From assembly GCA_040905505.1 (NCBI GenBank), contig JBBDRL010000036.1:1-48297 (forward strand): a DNA stretch of 48,297 bases, in the 5' to 3' direction. The notes below the pieces were generated by a model. It was not told where the DNA came from, made no database searches, and worked only from the letters and a program-made list of their open reading frames with translations. The stretch is from WHSP01 sp040905505 (GTDB lineage Bacteria; Gemmatimonadota; Gemmatimonadetes; Longimicrobiales; Longimicrobiaceae). Positions 43,916 through 48,297 of this stretch are shown one piece after another (the stretch's first letter is position 1; each line of letters starts with the position of its first letter). The translations under genes were made by a program, and so were the position numbers.

Positions 43916-45690
43916 ACACGCTGCTCCTGTTGACCGCCATCATTCTGCCGGCCGTCGTAGCGCCGCTCGTCTTCGGGGCGAGTCGCCCGGCGCTGGCGGT
44001 CCGGGCCCTGGCCCCATGGGCGGCGTCGCCGGCGCTGCTACTCGCGCTCTCCCCACTGGGCTTTCCTTCCATCGAGCTGCCGTGGGTCGTGGCGGGCGTC
44101 CACTTCGAGCTGGATCTCATCGGCCGGGTGTTCCTGATCGTCACAGCCGCACTCTGGACCGCGGCAGGCGTCTACGCGAGCGGCTACATGGATCGTGAGG
44201 GGTGGCGGCGATTCCTCTTCTTCTTTCTCCTTACGATGGCGGGAAACCTGGGGCTTCCGATCGCGGGGGATGCGGTCAGCTTCTACTTCTTTTTCGCCCT
44301 GATGACCTTCGCCGGGTATGGACTGATCGTCCACGCCGGCGATCAGGCGGCGCGCCGCGCGGGGCGGGTCTACCTCGTTCTGGCGGTGATCGGGGAAGCC
44401 TTTCTGCTGGCGGGGCTCGTTCTCGCGGTCGATGCGACGGGCTCGATTCTGGTAGGAGCGATACCGGCGGGGGTCGCGAGGTCTCCCGATGTCGGAGCCA
44501 TTACGGCCTGCCTCATGGTGGGATTCGCCATCAAGGCAGGGGCGGTACCGCTCCACGTATGGCTTCCCCTGGCGCATCCGGTCGCGCCGACGCCGGCGAG
44601 CGCAGTACTCAGCGGCAGCATGATCAAGGGCGGGCTCCTGGGATGGCTCCGATTCTTCCCGTTGGGAGAGGCCACTCTGCCCGAATGGGGCGTCTTCGTC
44701 GTGGCGATGGGGATCGTCGCCGCGTTCTTCGGAGTCGTCGTCGGCCTTGTCCAGACGGATGCGAAGACGGTGCTGGCGTACTCGAGCATCAGCCAGATGG
44801 GGCTGATCAACATCGGGGTCGGTATCGCGCTGACGGCGCCGGACTCCGTCGTTCCGGCCATAGGTGCGATCATGCTGTACGCGACGCATCACGGCCTGGC
44901 GAAAGGCGCGCTCTTCCTCGGCGTGGGTGTTGCGGAAGCGCGTACGCGGGGCCCGACCAGCCGCCGCCTGATCCTCTTCGGCCTGGGCCTCCCGGCGCTT
45001 GCGATTGCCGGTGCGCCCCTGACCAGCGGCGCCATCGCAAAGCAGGAGCTGAAGCAGTTGACGCCGCTGCTGCCCGATCCCTGGCCGCACCTGCTCGACT
45101 GGTTGCTTCCGCTCTCCGCCATCGCCACGACGTTGCTGATGGTTCGATTCCTCGTCCTGACCCAGCGGCGGCTGACGACCGATGCGGGTCACCGGCTCGT
45201 GCCCCTGGTCTGGATCCCATGGGCCGCGCTGGTGACCGCCGTGGCCGTGCTGTTCTGGATCCTTCCGTATCGTATGCCCGTGCTCACCAGCGGAACGCCG
45301 CATCTGCCGGGCCCGGATGCGCTCGCGGCCGAAGTCCTTCCGATTCTCGCCGGTGTGGCGGCGTTCGTTGCGGTCGTGCGGTTGAGGCGGCGGTGGGCGC
45401 CAGCGTGGATCGCGCCGCATATCGTGCCCGGGGATATCCTCGCTCCGGTGGAAAGGGCGCTCGCTCGCCTGCCGAGGCCGGACCTGGTCGTGGAGCGACT
45501 GGCGAGCGGTGGGATCACCGGCGGGATGAGCGGGCAGATCGCACGACGCTGGTACCGCATCTACTCCGAGAGCGCCCGCTACGACCCGCTCATTCGCCTG
45601 GAGCTTCGGCTCACGCGCTGGGCGGCGGGGATCGGCCTGTTGCTGCTGGTTACCGCGTCTCTACTTTTCCTGCTCGCCTGGGGCTCATGA
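43912..45690 (+). CDS. Mrp antiporter module 3 (NuoL/N-like), lacking the helix-5 Glu
   Basis: The protein has 592 residues, with an extra C-terminal region of about 130 residues that includes a final membrane helix (GIGLLLLVTASLLFLLAWG). K208 (FAIKAGAVPLHVWLP), K239 (GSMIKGGLLGW) and K377 (TSGAIAKQELK) are kept. Helix 5 reads FYFFFALMTFAGYG, with A129 where the other modules have the essential Glu. The long tail, with an amphipathic-looking stretch before the last helix, recalls the lateral helix of NuoL/MrpA. ATGA overlaps join it to both neighbours. Confidence 0.88.
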   Translation: MNTLLLLTAIILPAVVAPLVFGASRPALAVRALAPWAASPALLLALSPLGFPSIELPWVVAGVHFELDLIGRVFLIVTAALWTAAGVYASGYMDREGWRRFLFFFLLTMAGNLGLPIAGDAVSFYFFFALMTFAGYGLIVHAGDQAARRAGRVYLVLAVIGEAFLLAGLVLAVDATGSILVGAIPAGVARSPDVGAITACLMVGFAIKAGAVPLHVWLPLAHPVAPTPASAVLSGSMIKGGLLGWLRFFPLGEATLPEWGVFVVAMGIVAAFFGVVVGLVQTDAKTVLAYSSISQMGLINIGVGIALTAPDSVVPAIGAIMLYATHHGLAKGALFLGVGVAEARTRGPTSRRLILFGLGLPALAIAGAPLTSGAIAKQELKQLTPLLPDPWPHLLDWLLPLSAIATTLLMVRFLVLTQRRLTTDAGHRLVPLVWIPWAALVTAVAVLFWILPYRMPVLTSGTPHLPGPDALAAEVLPILAGVAAFVAVVRLRRRWAPAWIAPHIVPGDILAPVERALARLPRPDLVVERLASGGITGGMSGQIARRWYRIYSESARYDPLIRLELRLTRWAAGIGLLLLVTASLLFLLAWGS

Positions 45691-46214
45691 TCGGAACCGA
45701 CGGGGAGGCGCCACGGCCATCGCGCCGTCGATTACGCCATCTGCTGGCCCCCATCCTCCTGCGCGGGGTCCTTTTCGTCGCCTTGTGGCTGGTCCTCGCC
45801 GGCCCCGATCCCCATACCTGGTGGCTCGCCGCCGCCGTCATTCTCACGACCGTCTACGTGAGCCTCCGCACGGTTCCGGTCGGCTCTGTCCGGCTGCGCC
45901 CGGCGGGACTGCTCCGATTCATTCCCTTCTTTCTGATCTATTCGCTACGCGGGGGTGTGGACGTTGCGCGCCGCGCCATCTTCCAGCCCGACGTCTCGGC
46001 AGCGGAGTACCGGACGTTCGAGGTTCGCCTCGCGGAGGGGCCGCCGCGAACCTTCTTCGCGATGATTCTCGGCCTCCTGCCCGGAACGCTCACGGCGCGG
46101 ATCTCAGGAGCTCGGATCGAAATCCATACGCTCGATGCGTCGGCGACGCCGGACGAAGCGCTGAGGCGGGTAGAGCGACGGGTAGCCGATGTCTTCGGCG
46201 GATCGATGGAGTAG
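45687..46214 (+). CDS. mrpE: Mrp-type antiporter subunit E
   Basis: The protein has 175 residues with two N-terminal membrane segments (LLRGVLFVALWLVLAG, then a WWLAAAVILTTVYVSL helix) and the MrpE-typical soluble tail (FIPFFLIYSLRGGVDVARRA, then AMILGLLPGTLTARI). It closes the operon F-G-(A-tail/B)-C-D-D-D-E; its start overlaps the previous stop by ATGA. The complex exchanges Na+ or K+ for H+ and supports pH and salt balance. Confidence 0.9.
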   Translation: MIGTDGEAPRPSRRRLRHLLAPILLRGVLFVALWLVLAGPDPHTWWLAAAVILTTVYVSLRTVPVGSVRLRPAGLLRFIPFFLIYSLRGGVDVARRAIFQPDVSAAEYRTFEVRLAEGPPRTFFAMILGLLPGTLTARISGARIEIHTLDASATPDEALRRVERRVADVFGGSME

Positions 46215-46348
46215 AGAAGGTACTATCGACGCGCGGCCCTCGCTTTCTTAGCTTGACTGTAGAATCCGCTGACCGGGCCGGTTCGCGATGCGCGGACACA
46301 TCGCAAGGCGCACGTCGCGCCGGCCTCGACCCCTAGGGAGAAGCGTCC

Positions 46349-46909
46349 ATGCTCGAGTTCCTTTCGCGGCCATGGCCCTGGTACGTCGCGGGGCCTCTGA
46401 TCGGTCTGATGGTGCCGCTGCTGCTGCTGGTGGGCAACCGCATGTTCGGGATCTCCTCCAACTTCCGGCATGCGTGTGCCGCGGTGCTGCCGTCGCGCGC
46501 CGAGTTCTTTCGCTACGACTGGCGCGGGGCGGGTGGGTGGAACCTCGCGTTCGCGCTGGGCGTGCTGATCGGCGGCTTCATCGCTGGCACCCTGCTGACC
46601 TCACCCGAACCCATTGCGATTGCGGAGGCGACCCGCGCAGACCTCTCCGGTCTGGGGGTCACAGATTTTTCGGGCATGGTGCCCGCGGAGCTCTTCTCCT
46701 GGTCCGCCATCCTCTCGTTCCAGGGGCTCGTGATGTTGGGCGCCGGCGGCTTTCTGGTGGGGTTCGGAACCGCGTATGCTGGGGGATGCACTTCCGGCCA
46801 CGGCGTCGCGGGCCTGGCCGCGTTCGAGCTGCCCTCCCTGATCGCTGTCGTCGGCTTCTTCATCGGCGGGCTCGTCTCGACGTACCTGCTCCTTCCCCTG
46901 ATCCTCTGA
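46349..46909 (+). CDS. YeeE/YedE-family half-transporter (thiosulfate/sulfur import type)
   Basis: The protein has 186 residues and about five membrane helices. The family hallmark FGTAYAGGCTSGHGV carries the Cys thought to handle thiosulfate or persulfide sulfur during transport. ISSNFRHACAAVLP near residue 40 is also typical. Full-length TsuA-type proteins contain two such halves; here the second half is the next gene, joined by TGATG. ATG 46349 has AGGGAG upstream. The 134-base spacer after mrpE likely holds a new promoter. Confidence 0.88.
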   Translation: MLEFLSRPWPWYVAGPLIGLMVPLLLLVGNRMFGISSNFRHACAAVLPSRAEFFRYDWRGAGGWNLAFALGVLIGGFIAGTLLTSPEPIAIAEATRADLSGLGVTDFSGMVPAELFSWSAILSFQGLVMLGAGGFLVGFGTAYAGGCTSGHGVAGLAAFELPSLIAVVGFFIGGLVSTYLLLPLIL

Positions 46910-47406
46910 TGCGCCCCGTGTCCACGACCTCTTCGTCACCCGCGGCGGCTTCCAATACGCCCGGGTACCAGAGCGCGCCGGCCGGGCCCGGAAGCCTACT
47001 CGTCTTCCTGTTGCTCGGCACGATCTTCGGCGTGCTGCTTATCAAGTCGGAAGTGGTCTCCTGGTTCCGGATTCAGGAGATGTTTCGCTTCCAGGGGATC
47101 CACATGTACGGCATCCTCGGCAGCGCGGTGGCCGTGGCTGCGCTGTCGCTGTTCGTGATCCGGCGATTCAGTCTCCGGTCGTTCGGAGGCGAGACGATCC
47201 GCGTCCCGCGCAAGGAGCTCGGTAGGGGGTACCGGTACATCTTCGGGGGCACCACCTTCGGCCTCGGATGGGCGCTCACGGGGGCCTGCCCCGGTCCCAT
47301 CCTCGCCCTGGTAGGGTATGGGATCGGTCCGTTCGTCTTCGTGCTCGGGGCGGCGCTGCTCGGCACCTGGACATACGGCCACCTGCGGCCACGCCTGCCG
47401 CACTAG
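46909..47406 (+). CDS. YedE-like half-transporter, second half (DUF6691-like)
   Basis: The protein has 165 residues and four membrane helices after a disordered Ser/Pro/Ala N-terminus. LGTIFGVLLIKSEVVSWFRI and GTTFGLGWALTGACPGPI match the second half of sulfur-importing YeeE/YedE proteins; the Cys in TGACPGP is the probable sulfur-handling residue. It starts on the last base of the previous stop. Together the two should form one transporter for thiosulfate or related sulfur species; this is family knowledge, not shown here. Confidence 0.88.
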   Translation: MRPVSTTSSSPAAASNTPGYQSAPAGPGSLLVFLLLGTIFGVLLIKSEVVSWFRIQEMFRFQGIHMYGILGSAVAVAALSLFVIRRFSLRSFGGETIRVPRKELGRGYRYIFGGTTFGLGWALTGACPGPILALVGYGIGPFVFVLGAALLGTWTYGHLRPRLPH

Positions 47407-47430
47407 CGGTCGGTAGCCTCTCACTCCCAT

Positions 47431-48162
47431 CTGCTCCTGTTTCCATCGGCCGCCCCCGACCTCCCGCTCTGGCTCGCGTTCGCTGCGGGGAGCCTCTCCT
47501 TCTTCTCGGCGTGTGTTCTGCCGATCGTCCCCGCGTACCTCGTGGTGGCGGCCGGCATATGGGTTGCTCGCGGCCGAAGGCACGCTGTTTCGGGGGCGGG
47601 CCTCTTCCTGTTCGGATTCGGCGCCCTCTTCGTGATCGCGGGCGTGCCGGCCACCGCAGTCGGAGGGTGGGCGCGGATGCGGCTCCCACTCTTCGAAAGC
47701 CTCGGAGCGGTCGCGATCGGTCTGCTCGGCGCCTATCTCATCTATGCCGCGGTGGGGAGGACGTCCGCGGATCCGCTCGGTTCGAACGGGAGGGTACTCG
47801 GAGCGGCCGTTCCTTTCGGCGCCCTGCTCGCCGGCGCCGGATTCGCCGCGGCCTGGACCCCCTGCATCGGGCCCGTTCTCGCCGAGATCCTGATGTATGC
47901 CGGACTCCCGGGCACCGCGTACCACGGCGGTGCTCTCCTCGCGATCTACACCCTGGGATTGCTGGCGCCGTTTCTCGCCGTCGCGGCGGCCGCCTGGTGG
48001 GGGGTGAAGCGGTTGTCGCCGGAGGGCCGGTGGCGGGTTCGCATGGCGCCGGCCACGGGGGCGATCCTGCTCCTCATCGCGGGGCTATTGCTGACCGGGC
48101 GCTTCGCGCTTCTGACTGCCTATCTCTCCCGTTTCCGGCCGATCGTCGACCTCGGCCTCTGA
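47431..48162 (+). CDS. CcdA/DsbD-like thiol-disulfide membrane protein, non-canonical start
   Basis: The protein has six membrane helices. Helix 1 reads LAFAAGSLSFFSACVLPIVP and helix 4 has FAAAWTPCIGPVLAEI; these two Cys form the disulfide-exchange pair of CcdA/DsbD, which passes electrons from cytoplasmic thioredoxin to the periplasm. The frame is open from the previous stop, but no ATG, GTG or TTG occurs before helix 1. The first GTG (47542) would delete the first Cys. CTG 47431 (243 residues) or CTG 47437 is my best guess. The position behind sulfur importers suggests a role in reducing sulfur species or in cytochrome c maturation. Confidence 0.78.
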   Translation: MLLFPSAAPDLPLWLAFAAGSLSFFSACVLPIVPAYLVVAAGIWVARGRRHAVSGAGLFLFGFGALFVIAGVPATAVGGWARMRLPLFESLGAVAIGLLGAYLIYAAVGRTSADPLGSNGRVLGAAVPFGALLAGAGFAAAWTPCIGPVLAEILMYAGLPGTAYHGGALLAIYTLGLLAPFLAVAAAAWWGVKRLSPEGRWRVRMAPATGAILLLIAGLLLTGRFALLTAYLSRFRPIVDLGL

Positions 48163-48216
48163 TCGACGGCAGGATCCGTCCTTCGTCAGCACTCGAGGCA
48201 TCCTGAAGGGCCGCAC

Positions 48217-48297
48217 TCAGAGATCGTAGCGGACCCGCGCTCCCGCGGCGAAGAGGCGGGTGGCCGAAAAAAGGCGGTGGGGGGGACCCCGAGCCCC
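48217..48297 (-). CDS. C-terminal end of an outer-membrane beta-barrel protein (enters from right edge)
   Basis: Read on the minus strand, the frame enters from the edge and stops at 48217 with LFSATRLFAAGARVRYDL. Alternating residues with a near-terminal aromatic (Tyr third from the end) fit the last strand of a TonB-receptor-like barrel. Only 26 residues are visible, so the identity is tentative. Its stop is 54 bases from the convergent stop of the CcdA-like gene. Confidence 0.4.
   Translation of the reverse strand, partial: GARGPPHRLFSATRLFAAGARVRYDL

Noticed and set aside
39129..46214. Membrane-bound hydrogenase or complex I operon
   Set aside because: The antiporter-type subunits are there, but no NiFe, NuoB/C/D/H/I-like or ferredoxin subunit is present in the operon; the MrpE, F and G subunits mark an Mrp antiporter.

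Overview
The window is about 48.3 kb of GC-rich DNA (roughly two thirds G+C by eye). It comes from a diderm bacterium that makes many surface lipoproteins and outer-membrane barrels. A SusC-type TonB receptor, lipoprotein amidohydrolases, a lipoprotein penicillin-acylase-like enzyme, a KorAB-type oxidoreductase and a split Mrp antiporter together fit Gemmatimonadota or a related soil/marine lineage. That assignment is inference from gene content; no rRNA is present. A run of exactly 100 N (14373-14472) shows that this is a scaffold of two joined contigs. I see no tRNA, rRNA, CRISPR array, transposase or phage gene.

Left part (1-14255). The window opens with the N-terminal end of a SusC-like receptor on the minus strand. 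A GH84-type N-acetylglucosaminidase follows. Then comes a four-gene plus-strand group: an outer-membrane barrel fused to an apparent CotH/HipA-like kinase domain, a DUF4956 membrane protein, polyphosphate kinase PPK1 and a beta-propeller-like lipoprotein. CotH kinases and DUF4956 proteins are elsewhere found beside VTC-type polyphosphate polymerases, so this looks like a polyphosphate-linked surface system in which PPK1 stands in for VTC. This is the best candidate here for an undescribed system. A 1,589-residue exported protein of unknown function follows, with a long Gly/Glu/Ser linker.

Middle part (14300-31490). After the gap come a VOC ring-cleaving dioxygenase, a stand-alone receiver protein without an ordinary start codon, two lipoprotein hydrolases (D-aminoacylase type and penicillin-acylase type), and an AddB/AddA-like nuclease-helicase pair. 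A translationally coupled minus-strand operon then encodes a GltD-like flavin/iron-sulfur protein and KorA and KorB of 2-oxoacid:ferredoxin oxidoreductase. It is headed by a 76-residue Cys-rich protein.

Right part (31494-48297). DNA polymerase IV is followed by a heme block (hemE, hemH, a DUF411 metal-binding protein, hemY), a tandem universal-stress protein, a small DUF2007-like protein and a small outer-membrane barrel. An eight-gene Mrp-type cation/proton antiporter operon with three antiporter modules comes next. The segment ends with two YeeE/YedE half-transporters, a CcdA-like thiol-disulfide membrane protein, and the C-terminal end of an outer-membrane barrel entering from the right edge.
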